A DNA stretch of 19,711 bases from Oscillospiraceae bacterium (lineage in GTDB: Bacteria; Bacillota; Clostridia; Oscillospirales; Acutalibacteraceae), in the NCBI GenBank assembly GCA_902761265.1, contig CACWJV010000031.1, forward strand, positions 1-19,711, in the 5' to 3' direction. Position 1 is the first letter of the stretch. The number at the start of each line of letters is the position of its first letter. The translations under genes were made by a program, and so were the position numbers. Shown here piece after piece: positions 7,218 through 16,394 of this stretch. The notes beneath the pieces are model-generated. The model made no database searches. It had not been told where the DNA came from and saw nothing but the letters and a program-made list of their open reading frames with translations.

Positions 7218-7646
7218 ATGGCAAACGAACTCTTTTCGATCCAGCCCGAGGGCTACAACACCGAGGAAGTGGATCGTTATATCGACATGCTGCAGGAGGA
7301 ATATCGCAACGCGATTGCCTGGGGCGAAGAGATGGAAGCAAAGTTGCAGGAAGTGGAAAACAGCTTGAAGGAAACCGGCATGTATTTCACACTGCAACCC
7401 GACAATAAGGACGAAGTGGTCGCAAGCGTGTTTTTGCAGTTGACCGAAACGGTGAACCAAACCAAAGCCGCCGCGCAGGAAAAAGCCGAGCAGATCATCG
7501 CCAGCGCCAACGAGAAAAGCCGCGGCATCGTCCGTCAGGCGATGGAAAACTCCGTGCAGATCCGCACGGAAAACAACATGATTATGGACAACCTCAAGAG
7601 CATCAAGGAAATGATTGATGTCGTTTTGGAAAAAGGCATTCAGTAA
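7218..7646 (+). CDS. DivIVA-domain coiled-coil protein
   Basis: A 142-aa protein. Residues 1-30 (ANELFSIQPEGYNTEEVDRY and on) are the DivIVA N-terminal motif, which in DivIVA and GpsB binds membrane or partner proteins at septa and poles. The remainder is charged, Ala/Glu/Gln/Lys-rich helix likely to form coiled coils. It is shorter than full DivIVA, closer to GpsB-sized proteins. GGGGAGG (7202-7208) abuts an in-frame ATG at 7209, which is too close to be used; the ATG at 7218 is 9 nt away and is chosen. The next gene starts 35 bp later on the same strand, so the two probably form an operon. Role in division or polarity is inferred from the family. Confidence 0.85.
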   Translation: MANELFSIQPEGYNTEEVDRYIDMLQEEYRNAIAWGEEMEAKLQEVENSLKETGMYFTLQPDNKDEVVASVFLQLTETVNQTKAAAQEKAEQIIASANEKSRGIVRQAMENSVQIRTENNMIMDNLKSIKEMIDVVLEKGIQ

Positions 7647-7681
7647 ACAAAGCCAAAACGCAGTGCCGATAAAAGGATGTG

Positions 7682-10003
7682 ATGAATTTGGCACCATACA
7701 GACCGAAAAGCCTGGATGAACTGAATCAGGCCTACGATAAAGCCAAAGAAGCCGAACGCGCAGCCAGGCCGCAGCCGCCGATGCAGCCCGCGCCGCAGCC
7801 GGCGCCAAAACCCGCTGCGCAGCCGCATACGCCGATCGCGGATGCGGTGCGTGCCCGCGAAAACACGCAGGCGATCTCCGGCGCAGTTGACGATTTTATC
7901 AAGAACTTCTCCGCCAAAGAGGCTGCGCCGCACAGCGCCTATGCCCAGGCCAAGGAAACGACCGCGGCAAAAAGCGCCGCGGTACAGCAGGAGATTGAAA
8001 AAGAGGCGCAGCAGGCGTTTGACGACGTGCTTGCCTTCCCTGATCTTTCCGCACACGCACCGGAACCGCCGGCCTATCAGCGCTATGCCCACGAGGAAGC
8101 GCCGATCAAGGAGGGCGATCTGTCCGGGCTGATGGACGAGTATATCGCCGTGATGACCGACCAGAACGGCGAAGACGACAACCGCCGCTCGTTTTTGCGC
8201 CGCCGCAAGGAGCGCAAAAAGAGCAAGCTTTCGCACCACAGCGACAGCGAAGCGGCCGCCGATCTGTTTGATCTTGCCGGGCCGGCGCCGGCTGCACCCG
8301 AAGTGCCGCAGCCGCCGGTGGTCACTTATGAACCGCCTGTCGCGCCGGTCGCCGTTCCGTTTGAAGAACCCGTCGCACCGGTCGAGATTCCGTTTGAAGA
8401 ACCTGTCGCACCGGTCGAAATTCCGGTAGAAGAACCCGTCGCACCGATCGAGATTCCGGTAGAAGAACCCGTCGCACCGGTCGAAGTTCCGGTAGAAGAA
8501 CCCGTCGCACCGGTCGAGGTTCCGGTAGAAGAACCTGTCGCGCCGGTCGAAGTTCCGGTAGAAGAACCTGTCGCGCCGGTTGAGGTTCCGTTTGAAGAAC
8601 CTGTCGCGCCGGTCGAAGTTCCGTTTGAAGAACCTGTCGCACCGGTCGAGATTCCGTTTGAAGAACCTGTCGCGCCGGTCGAAGTTCCGGTAGAAGAACC
8701 CGTCGCGCCGGTCGCCGTTCCGGTAGAAGCCCCTGCCGCGCCGGCGGAAGCGCCTGCTGCGCCGACCGTGCCGCGGATGCCGGAATATACACCGTATCAT
8801 TCCCCGTTGGAGGAACAGCGCAAAGCGATGGACGCCGCACCGCCCGTGCGCACCGAGAAAAAGCCGAAGCGCAAGATCAATATGGAACCGGAACCGGTCT
8901 TCGATCCGCACCGGTTGTTTGCCGATTTGGACGAAGAGGACGTGTCTGCCGCGCCGGTGACGCCAATCGCAGCGCCGCAGCCCGCACCGGAACCGGCCCC
9001 GGCGCAAACAACCGAATCGCTGCAGCCGCAGGCTCCGGCTGTCGAAGCGATCGCCGACCCGGCAGTCGCACCGGCTCCGCAGTCGTTTGAAGACGTTGTC
9101 AGCTATAGCAGCGAAACCGAAAACGACCGCTTCACCCCGGCCGCAGAACCGCAGCCGGAACCCGAAGCCGCACCGGAAGCTATGCCGGACGAAGCGCCCG
9201 CCGCGCCGCAGCCGGACGACGACGAGATCGATTACGACGAATTTGCCGCGACAGAGTTGCAGCAGGAAGTTGTCATCCGTCCGTCCAAGGTCAAGACTTT
9301 CTTTAAAGTGATCGTCACACTGCTGTTGATCGTCAGCCTGCTCGCGACCGCGTGTGTCGGCTTGATCAAAACGGTGATGAACGTCAACACCGGCAAATCC
9401 GCGTTCGGTGACTACTACTTCTTTGCCGTGTCCAACGAATATACCAATGTCGGCATCCACAGCGGCGATCTGATTCTTGCCAAACGCAAGCTGCCGGTGG
9501 AACTGGGCGAAACGGCGGTCTATGTGGATCCCGATACACGCTCGTTCTCCTTTGGCCGAAACGACGCCAGCTCGCCCGACCCGGAGATCTATAACGCGTG
9601 GATCTACAACCTGTCCGGCATCGCCGTACGCGAAGAAAACCTGCTGGGCGTAGTCCAAACGACCGTACCGCAGGGCGGCAACGTGGTACGCATGGTACTC
9701 AGCAACTTCTATACCTACCTCGGCGCCTGCGTTGGTGCGTTCTTCTTCCTGTTGCTGATCCGCGTGATTTTCCTGCGTAAAAAACGCAGATATCTGACCG
9801 TGGATGAACTGGCGCAGCAAAGCGCCGCTGCCGACGCGCCGAAGAAGGGCAAAGCCAAAAAGGAAAAGAAAGCGAAGGCAGAAAAAGCCAAACCGGAAAA
9901 GAAAGCGAAAAAAGAAAAGAAAGCCGCCAAACAATCTTCCGATATTCCGCAGGCGCCGGCCGATGCGCTGCAGGATGAAGATTTGTTCAGCGATATCGAC
10001 TAA
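7682..10003 (+). CDS. Large membrane protein with 11-residue repeats and SipW-like outer domain
   Basis: A 773-aa protein. Residues 1-215 are Ala/Pro/Gln-rich with charged patches. Residues 218-349 are twelve copies of an 11-residue EPVAPVEVPVE-type repeat. More Pro/Glu-rich sequence follows to about 530. A membrane segment (about 537-560) leads to an outer domain with FFAVSNEY, GIHSGDLILAKRKL and LLGVVQTTVPQGG. A second membrane segment lies at about 675-698, then RKKRRY and a lysine-rich tail. Charge places both low-complexity ends in the cytoplasm. The outer domain recalls SipW-type signal peptidases, but the SGSM serine motif and the usual general-base motif are not recognisable, so it may be inactive. 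Start: ATG with AAAGGA at 4 nt; GTG at 7679 or TTG at 7688 are possible. Function unknown. Confidence 0.85.
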   Translation: MNLAPYRPKSLDELNQAYDKAKEAERAARPQPPMQPAPQPAPKPAAQPHTPIADAVRARENTQAISGAVDDFIKNFSAKEAAPHSAYAQAKETTAAKSAAVQQEIEKEAQQAFDDVLAFPDLSAHAPEPPAYQRYAHEEAPIKEGDLSGLMDEYIAVMTDQNGEDDNRRSFLRRRKERKKSKLSHHSDSEAAADLFDLAGPAPAAPEVPQPPVVTYEPPVAPVAVPFEEPVAPVEIPFEEPVAPVEIPVEEPVAPIEIPVEEPVAPVEVPVEEPVAPVEVPVEEPVAPVEVPVEEPVAPVEVPFEEPVAPVEVPFEEPVAPVEIPFEEPVAPVEVPVEEPVAPVAVPVEAPAAPAEAPAAPTVPRMPEYTPYHSPLEEQRKAMDAAPPVRTEKKPKRKINMEPEPVFDPHRLFADLDEEDVSAAPVTPIAAPQPAPEPAPAQTTESLQPQAPAVEAIADPAVAPAPQSFEDVVSYSSETENDRFTPAAEPQPEPEAAPEAMPDEAPAAPQPDDDEIDYDEFAATELQQEVVIRPSKVKTFFKVIVTLLLIVSLLATACVGLIKTVMNVNTGKSAFGDYYFFAVSNEYTNVGIHSGDLILAKRKLPVELGETAVYVDPDTRSFSFGRNDASSPDPEIYNAWIYNLSGIAVREENLLGVVQTTVPQGGNVVRMVLSNFYTYLGACVGAFFFLLLIRVIFLRKKRRYLTVDELAQQSAAADAPKKGKAKKEKKAKAEKAKPEKKAKKEKKAAKQSSDIPQAPADALQDEDLFSDID
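8333..8728 (+). repeat. Twelve 33-bp in-frame tandem repeats
   Basis: Twelve consecutive 33-bp units encode EPVAPVEVPVE with small changes (first unit begins PP; V/I and V/F swaps at fixed positions). A degenerate Ala/Pro stretch follows. As 33 is a multiple of three, copy-number change would lengthen or shorten the protein without breaking the frame. Confidence 0.97.
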
Positions 10004-10010
10004 AAAACGT

Positions 10011-10043
10011 GCCGGTCCTTCCAACGAAGGCGCCGGCCTTTTT
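10011..10043 (+). terminator. Rho-independent terminator after the repeat protein gene
   Basis: Arms GCCGG-T-CCTTC and GAAGG-CG-CCGGC around a CAAC loop, followed by CTTTTTC. It starts 7 bp after the stop codon. Confidence 0.85.
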
Positions 10044-10110
10044 CATGGCGCTGTTGGCGATCGACGTGCCGCCGAAAGCGCCGCCCGAAAAAGGGAAAGG
10101 AGCCCTTCGT

Positions 10111-11367
10111 ATGAAACAAACACGAAAACTGCTCGCGCTTGTGCTTTGTCTGCTCTTTGTGCTGCCTGCGTTCGCGGCAGCGGTTTTTGCGGCGGACACA
10201 GAGATTTGCAACGTCATCTTTATGATCGGCGACGGCATGGGTTACAACCATCTCAAGCTCGCGGAAGAGCAGGGATATGAGATCTTTATGGACGATGCGC
10301 CCGATTTGCTCGGCTGGTCGCGTACCCGCTCCGCCTCCGCCGCTGTGACCGACAGCGCCGCCGGCGCCACCGCACTTGCCTGCGGCGTGCGCACCAACAA
10401 CGGGATGCTCGGTGTGTTTCCGGACGCAAACAAGCTGAAAACCGTACAGGCGCGCAGTGTGACGGAAAACGCGATCATGCACCGGATGAAGACCGGCATC
10501 GTGACCACGGATCTGACCAGCGGCGCCACACCCGCCGGCTACAGCGTACATACCGACAGCCGCAACAACACCGAAGAAATTATCCGCCAGCAGCTCGCCG
10601 GCAGGATCGATCTGATTTTCGGCAAACAGCAGAGCGTTGCCACACAGGAGGCAGTGGAAGCTGCCGGATTTTGCTATCTGCCCGACCGGGCGGCCATGCA
10701 GGCGCTTACGCCGGGAACCCGCGGCTACGGCCAGTTCGGCACCAGTTTGTGGAAGCTGGACCTTCCCGACGCCAAGCCGTCGCTTTTGCAGATGAGCGAA
10801 AAGGCGATCGCGCTGTTGTCGGACAACAATCCGAACGGCTTTTTCCTGATGATCGAAGGCGCGCATATCGACAAAAACGCGGACGATTCCAAAAACGGCG
10901 AAGTGGATTATCCCGACAAACTGCAAAACACCGCCCAGGCGGTCAAGACCTTCGACAACGCTGTGCGCTGCGCCGTGGACTTTGCCCGCCGCGACGGCCA
11001 CACGCTGGTGATCATCACCGCCGACCACGAAACGGGCGATTTGCGGTATGAGGAAGCAAACGGACGCATGACCTTCCATTCCGCCAAACACAGCGCCGCA
11101 AACGTGCCGGTATTCGTCTACGGCGCCAGGGATCTGTTTGAAAACGGCAGCGAGATGGACAACCGCGATCTGCCCAATCTGATTGCCGCAAAGCTCGGCT
11201 GGAGCGAACGGTTTCCGATCGAGGATCCCGCCGGCACAATCGTGGAACCGCTGCCCGAGCCGGAGAAGGAAAAAGACGAACCCGGCGAACGCGCGCCCGG
11301 CTTTTTTGCCCGGCTGCTGCAATGGCTGCGTGCGCTGCTGCAACGGCTGATCCGTCTGTTCCGCTGA
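10111..11367 (+). CDS. Secreted alkaline phosphatase with amphipathic C-terminal tail
   Basis: A 418-aa phosphomonoesterase of the PhoA family. Residues 1-27 are a signal peptide ending in AVFA. Metal and active-site motifs: IGDGMG (Asp41), VTDSAAGATA with nucleophile Ser82, MIEGAHID (Glu249, Asp254), TADHETGD (Asp305, His306) and HSAANVP (His327). The position that is normally a zinc His four residues after Asp254 appears to be Asp258, with about nine extra residues after it. An acidic Pro/Glu linker (379-395) leads to a 22-residue Phe/Leu/Arg amphipathic tail at the very C-terminus. The ATG has AAAGGAG at 8 nt; the frame continues upstream through a terminator, which is rejected. No clear promoter lies between the terminator and the start. 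Confidence 0.93.
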   Translation: MKQTRKLLALVLCLLFVLPAFAAAVFAADTEICNVIFMIGDGMGYNHLKLAEEQGYEIFMDDAPDLLGWSRTRSASAAVTDSAAGATALACGVRTNNGMLGVFPDANKLKTVQARSVTENAIMHRMKTGIVTTDLTSGATPAGYSVHTDSRNNTEEIIRQQLAGRIDLIFGKQQSVATQEAVEAAGFCYLPDRAAMQALTPGTRGYGQFGTSLWKLDLPDAKPSLLQMSEKAIALLSDNNPNGFFLMIEGAHIDKNADDSKNGEVDYPDKLQNTAQAVKTFDNAVRCAVDFARRDGHTLVIITADHETGDLRYEEANGRMTFHSAKHSAANVPVFVYGARDLFENGSEMDNRDLPNLIAAKLGWSERFPIEDPAGTIVEPLPEPEKEKDEPGERAPGFFARLLQWLRALLQRLIRLFR

Positions 11368-11385
11368 CAAACGATTCATACAAAC

Positions 11386-11425
11386 AACCGGGATTCCGCT
11401 ATGGGAATCCCGGTTGAACTTTTTA
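11386..11425. terminator. Intergenic terminator between convergent phosphatase and ackA genes
   Basis: A perfect 12-bp stem (11386-11397 with 11404-11415) with a six-base loop. On the plus strand it is followed by GAACTTTTT, a good terminator for the phosphatase gene. On the minus strand the T-run is poor, but the hairpin could still serve ackA, whose stop codon is 28 bp away. Confidence 0.92.
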
Positions 11426-11452
11426 TATTGGAACCATTCGTCGTGCGTGCGC

Positions 11453-12712
<1,260 letters not shown>

Positions 12713-12752
12713 GTTAATACTCTCCTTTGTTTGATTTCAGCTTAACAGCAAT

Positions 12753-12782
12753 ATCATATCATAAAATTCCCGTGCAATGCAA
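12753..12782 (-). promoter_or_regulatory. Likely ackA promoter
   Basis: On the minus strand: TTGCAT (complement 12777-12782), 18-nt spacer, TATGAT (complement 12753-12758), 40 bp before the ackA start. The same TTGCAT -35 word is seen upstream of the gene at 16395-17324. The rest of the divergent gap (to 12877) has a possible hairpin, TTTGCGTA at 12811-12818 with TACGCAAA at 12849-12856, but no clear plus-strand promoter. Confidence 0.6.
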
Positions 12783-12877
12783 GCCCTGTTGGCTATTTCC
12801 CGAAAAATCTTTTGCGTATGCGCAGCATCAAAAGCTGAAAAACTTTTTTACGCAAAGAAACTAAAGGAGGCATTCTT

Positions 12878-14419
12878 ATGAAAACCACAAACAAATGCAA
12901 AAAAGCGCTCGCCGTATTGCTGGTGACGCTGCTCGCACTCACCCCGCTGTCACTGCTCTCGTTCGCGGCAGACAGCATCGACCTTTCCGGTGCAACGTAT
13001 TACACCTTTTCCGACACCGACAACGCACTGACCATCAAATCCGCAGGCACCTACGTCGTATCCGGCACCTGCTCAAACGGCACCATCGTGGTCAAAAAGA
13101 ACGTGACCGGCGTCACGCTCGTGCTGAACGGTCTGACGCTCAGCGCCTCGGCCACCGCGCCGATCACCTGTAATAAAGGCAGCGGCGTCACGATCTATGC
13201 GGCAGCCGGCACAACCAACACCCTGTCCGACGACCAGTATAACAACGACGACGTCTACACCGATGAAACGCTTTATCCCGACATCGAAAACGCCGTGATC
13301 AAATGCAAGGACGGCTCCAACGTCACGATTTGCGGCACCGGTACGATCAACGTCAACGCCTATGGCAAAAACGGCGTCAAGGGCGGCGCGGATCTTTATG
13401 AAGAAGACGCCGACGGCAACGCGACCTCTACACTCCTTTCCACCGCTTCACTGACTATCAAAGACGTCACACTCAACGTCAGCATCAAGCACAGCTACAA
13501 AGATCCCGAGGATGCGAGCGCCTATGACGGCGACGCCATCAAATCGGAAAAAGAACTGAACATTCTCTCCGGTACTGTCACAGTTTCCGCCAATGACGAC
13601 GGCATCAAGTGCGACTATACCCTGAACATCGGCGCCGAAGGAACCACCGGTCCGACGATCAAGGTGACCAAAGCGGCCGAAGGCATCGAAGGCTCCGTCG
13701 TCAACATCTATTCCGGCAACGTCTATGTCAACGCGACCGACGACGGCATCAACGCCGCCAACGGCGACATCGCCGACCGCAGCGCCGATTTCCGGTATAA
13801 CCAATATGGCGGCTACGTCTATGTCAATGTGACGAACGGCGACGGCATCGATTCCAACGGCTCCGCCACACTCGCCGGCGGCACGCTCGAGGTCTATGCC
13901 CCGTCGCAGGGCGACGGCGACCCGATCGACACGGAATACGGCTGTACCCTTTCCGGCGCCACAGTGCTGGCGGTCGGCCACGCGATGATGCAGCAAAGCT
14001 ATACGGCTACAACGCCCTATGTGACCTTCAGCGGCGGCTCCAATTTGGTAACGGCCGGCAAAACAATCGCGATCAAGGATCAGAGCGGCAACACGGTCTA
14101 CACGGCAGCATCCACCGCACCGCGCGCAGCAAGCTATGTGGTCTTCGCTTCTCCCTCGCTGACAAACGGCAGCTCCTACACGCTGTATAACGGCAGCACC
14201 GCGGCGTCCACCGCAACGGCCTCCACCGCCGCCACCGGCGGCATGGGCGGCCCGGGACAGGGCGGTCAGCCCGGCCAGGGCGGCCCCGGCAATCAGGGCG
14301 GCTTTGGCGGCAACACCGACAGCAGCAGTTCCTCCGGCAGTAACTTCTTCAGCTTTTTCACCAGCTTCTTCCAGCGCATCCTCGCGTTCTTCCGTTCCCT
14401 GTTCGGGCTCAACGGATAA
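12878..14419 (+). CDS. Secreted carbohydrate-binding protein (Cthe_2159-like)
   Basis: A 513-aa protein. A signal peptide (about residues 1-31, ending SFAA) precedes a Thr/Asn/Gly-rich beta-helix-like body. The recurring blocks NAVIKCKDGSNVTI, YDGDAIKSEKELNI, NDDGIKCDYTLNI, TDDGINAANGDI and GDGIDSNGSATL are the D-G-I ladder of the Cthe_2159 family. That Clostridium thermocellum protein is a pectin/polygalacturonate-binding beta-helix. A Gly/Gln/Pro-rich linker (about 453-475) and a Ser run lead to a C-terminal tail of Phe/Leu/Arg (about 489-513) resembling the one on the alkaline phosphatase. The ATG has AAAGGAGG at 7 nt. Ligand binding is inferred from the family; surface location is inferred from the signal peptide. 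Confidence 0.85.
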   Translation: MKTTNKCKKALAVLLVTLLALTPLSLLSFAADSIDLSGATYYTFSDTDNALTIKSAGTYVVSGTCSNGTIVVKKNVTGVTLVLNGLTLSASATAPITCNKGSGVTIYAAAGTTNTLSDDQYNNDDVYTDETLYPDIENAVIKCKDGSNVTICGTGTINVNAYGKNGVKGGADLYEEDADGNATSTLLSTASLTIKDVTLNVSIKHSYKDPEDASAYDGDAIKSEKELNILSGTVTVSANDDGIKCDYTLNIGAEGTTGPTIKVTKAAEGIEGSVVNIYSGNVYVNATDDGINAANGDIADRSADFRYNQYGGYVYVNVTNGDGIDSNGSATLAGGTLEVYAPSQGDGDPIDTEYGCTLSGATVLAVGHAMMQQSYTATTPYVTFSGGSNLVTAGKTIAIKDQSGNTVYTAASTAPRAASYVVFASPSLTNGSSYTLYNGSTAASTATASTAATGGMGGPGQGGQPGQGGPGNQGGFGGNTDSSSSSGSNFFSFFTSFFQRILAFFRSLFGLNG

Positions 14420-14459
14420 CCAACTTTGACCGTTTCTATTTTCCTCTCCTTTTTTCGGG

Positions 14460-14493
14460 CGGTACCGGTGGCTTCGGCTGCCGGTACCGTTTG
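14460..14493 (+). terminator. Terminator with UUCG tetraloop after the carbohydrate-binding protein gene
   Basis: A 13-bp stem (14460-14472 with 14477-14489) including two G-U pairs, closed by C(UUCG)G and followed by TTTGGTTTT. Confidence 0.9.
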
Positions 14494-14514
14494 GTTTTGC
14501 CGTCAGTCCACAGA

Positions 14515-14541
14515 AAAGCCCTGCCGCTGCGGCAGGGCTTT
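14515..14541 (-). terminator. Terminator of the zinc-ribbon gene cluster
   Basis: A perfect 12-bp stem (14515-14526 with 14530-14541) and a three-base loop, ending in CTTTTCT on the minus strand. It lies 28 bp past the zinc-ribbon stop codon. The symmetric A/T ends mean it could also work on the plus strand. Confidence 0.8.
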
Positions 14542-14555
14542 GTTTCCTTAAAAGA

Positions 14556-14590
14556 TCGTCTGCTGTCGTCTATTCGCTGTCGACTGTCGA
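14556..14590. repeat. Heptamer tract at the 3' end of the zinc-ribbon gene (tract D)
   Basis: Five 7-mers run in register: TCGTCTG, CTGTCGT, CTATTCG, CTGTCGA, CTGTCGA, the last two identical. The stop codon (complement at 14570-14572) lies inside the tract, so the repeat encodes the final residues of the protein (STVDSE). It is the fourth period-7 tract of the window and, like the others, sits at a gene boundary. Confidence 0.75.
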
Positions 14591-14833
14591 CGTCTCCCAC
14601 GGCAAGGGCTTTCCTTTTTTGCGGTAATACTTTTCCACCAGATGCGCTTTGTCAATCTTTCTCACGGTGCGCCAGAGCGCCTGCACTTCAGCATCGGCTT
14701 TTTCTGCGTCCTGCGCGAGCCGCTGCTCCATATTGTAGCGCAGAATATCGGCGCCGCAGTGGGGACAGTTCGGTTTCAGATAGAACAGCGACAGCTTTTT
14801 GCCGCAGCACGGACAGTATTTGTCTTCCTTCAT
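14570..14833 (-). CDS. Small zinc-ribbon protein
   Basis: An 87-aa protein. Residues 7-10 (CPCC) and 23-26 (CPHC) form a four-cysteine zinc ribbon. A charged helical region (about 33-75) follows. The last residues are encoded by a heptamer repeat tract, so the C-terminus may be an extension of the original gene. The start has AGGAGG at 10 nt, and only 3 bp separate it from the stop of the GPH transporter gene, so the two are surely co-transcribed. Function unknown; nucleic acid or protein binding is possible for such ribbons. Confidence 0.82.
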   Translation of the reverse strand: MKEDKYCPCCGKKLSLFYLKPNCPHCGADILRYNMEQRLAQDAEKADAEVQALWRTVRKIDKAHLVEKYYRKKGKPLPWETSTVDSE

Positions 14834-14836
14834 CGC

Positions 14837-16321
14837 TTACACACCTCCTGCCGGGTTTTCCTGCGCGGCGGTTTCGCGGCGCAGCCGCATATCGTCGCGG
14901 ATTGCGGCGAGCCGGTCGCCGGTCAGTTCATAGAAATGAAACGGGATAATTGCCAAAAGGCCCGTGACCGCCGGGAAAACGGTAAAGAACGCCCACAGCC
15001 AGAACTGCGTCGGCTGACCGAACGCAGACGTGCATTCCGCCACCGTTTCGATCGTGCCGTCGGCCATCACCTGTTCCGACACAAAATAGCCGATCACCGG
15101 CAGCAGCGCCGTACCCAGCGACGTGGACAGCCGGCCCTGCAGTTTGCCGACAAAGGTCAAAACGGAAAACGCCATCCCCTCGTTGCGGATGCCGGTCTTC
15201 CACTCCATGTAGTCCACCGTGTCGCCGATGATTTCGGTGGAAACAACGGAGCTGTAGGCGTCGAACACGCCGGTAAGGATGTTTTTGACGGCGATGATCG
15301 GAATCACGATGTACCACACGTCGTAGTGCTTCATTCCGGCAAAAAACGCGACCGTACCGATGATGGCCGGGAACACGCGGTTGATGACCATCATGCGACG
15401 GTTGTCCACCTTTCTTTTGACCCGGGCAATCGTCAGCATACCGACCAAGCCGCCGACGCCGCCGACCACAGTGACCACAGAGTTCCAGCTCATCAGGTTG
15501 AGCACTTCGGTATAATAGAACGCGCCGAACACACCGGCCACGCTCGACACCGTGCCGAGCACGTTGCTCAAAATGATGAGCAACAGCGGCTTGTTTTTGC
15601 CGATGAATTTAAACGCGTCAAAAAAGCTGGTCTCCTCCACCTGCTGGACAACACGCTCTTTGACAAACAGACCCGCCAGACTGAACAGCCCGACGATAAA
15701 GACGGCCGACACCGCGCCGCAAAACGCGAACACCTCTTTGAGCGACCAGGCGATTTTGCCGTTGTTGGACAGATCGATCATCACCGGCAGCAGCAGCGTG
15801 GTGGCAACGCCGCCGATGACGCCGCTTAAAAGCCGGGCCGACGCGATGGCACGCGTACGGTCGGACGGCGACGGACTGATTGCAGCGGAAAGGCTCCAAT
15901 AGGGCACGTCGCCAAGGGTGTAGAAAAACTCCCACAACAGATAGGACAGATACATATAGACGATTTTTATCGTCATTTCGCGCGTATTTTGCAACAGCAG
16001 CGGACCGCCCCAAAACAGGATGGTGCTAATGGCCAGCGGGATCGGCACAATCAGCAGCCACGGGCGCAGTTTGCCGTAGCGCGTGTGGGTCTTGTCCACA
16101 ATGCCGCCCATAATCGGGTCGTTGATCGTGTCCCAGATGCCGAGCACCAGCAGCATCGTTGCCACCGCGCCGGTCGGAATGCCGAAGACCCGGACGAAAA
16201 ACAGCGACAGATAGGACCCGGTGAACATATTATAGCTGAAGCACTGCCCGCCGTTGGCGAGCGCAAAGAGCAGATTTTCTTTGACGCCCACATAGCGGAT
16301 CTCTTTCTTTTTTTCCTCCAT
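14837..16321 (-). CDS. GPH-family (MelB-like) sugar:cation symporter, MFS
   Basis: A 494-aa, polytopic membrane protein with about 12 hydrophobic segments. The family signature between helices 2 and 3, WDTINDPIMGGIVDKTHTRYG (about residues 63-83), then KLRPWLL, marks the glycoside-pentoside-hexuronide:cation symporters, which import sugars or glycosides with H+ or Na+. The cytoplasmic ends are charged. The exact sugar cannot be told; no glycosidase gene is adjacent. The ATG has GGAGGAG at 8 nt. No convincing promoter is visible between the terminator at 16355-16383 and the start, so it may depend on read-through. Confidence 0.9.
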   Translation of the reverse strand: MEEKKKEIRYVGVKENLLFALANGGQCFSYNMFTGSYLSLFFVRVFGIPTGAVATMLLVLGIWDTINDPIMGGIVDKTHTRYGKLRPWLLIVPIPLAISTILFWGGPLLLQNTREMTIKIVYMYLSYLLWEFFYTLGDVPYWSLSAAISPSPSDRTRAIASARLLSGVIGGVATTLLLPVMIDLSNNGKIAWSLKEVFAFCGAVSAVFIVGLFSLAGLFVKERVVQQVEETSFFDAFKFIGKNKPLLLIILSNVLGTVSSVAGVFGAFYYTEVLNLMSWNSVVTVVGGVGGLVGMLTIARVKRKVDNRRMMVINRVFPAIIGTVAFFAGMKHYDVWYIVIPIIAVKNILTGVFDAYSSVVSTEIIGDTVDYMEWKTGIRNEGMAFSVLTFVGKLQGRLSTSLGTALLPVIGYFVSEQVMADGTIETVAECTSAFGQPTQFWLWAFFTVFPAVTGLLAIIPFHFYELTGDRLAAIRDDMRLRRETAAQENPAGGV

Positions 16322-16354
16322 AAAAGACGCTCCTCCCCTCTTTCGTTACGGATA

Positions 16355-16383
16355 TAACAAAAGCCATCGGGAAACCGATGGCT
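16355..16383 (-). terminator. Terminator after the Ala/Pro/Thr-linker membrane protein gene
   Basis: AGCCATCGG and CCGATGGCT form a 9-bp stem around a four-base loop, followed on the minus strand by TTTGTTA. It lies 11 bp past the stop codon at 16395. Confidence 0.85.
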
Positions 16384-16394
16384 CAATGACGAAA

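Noticed and set aside
7640..10024. A 794-codon open frame on the minus strand opposite the repeat protein gene, with Arg/Asp/Phe-rich repeats
   Set aside because: It is the antisense shadow of the in-frame 33-bp repeats and GC-rich codons. The plus-strand frame has a good start, membrane segments, a terminator and an operon context; the minus frame overruns both gene ends.
10009..10110. An upstream extension of the alkaline phosphatase by 34 codons
   Set aside because: It would start inside the terminator hairpin and would bury the signal peptide, which begins exactly at the ATG at 10111.
14515..14541. The strong hairpin as part of a small RNA gene
   Set aside because: It is fully explained as a terminator between convergent genes, and no separate promoter was seen.
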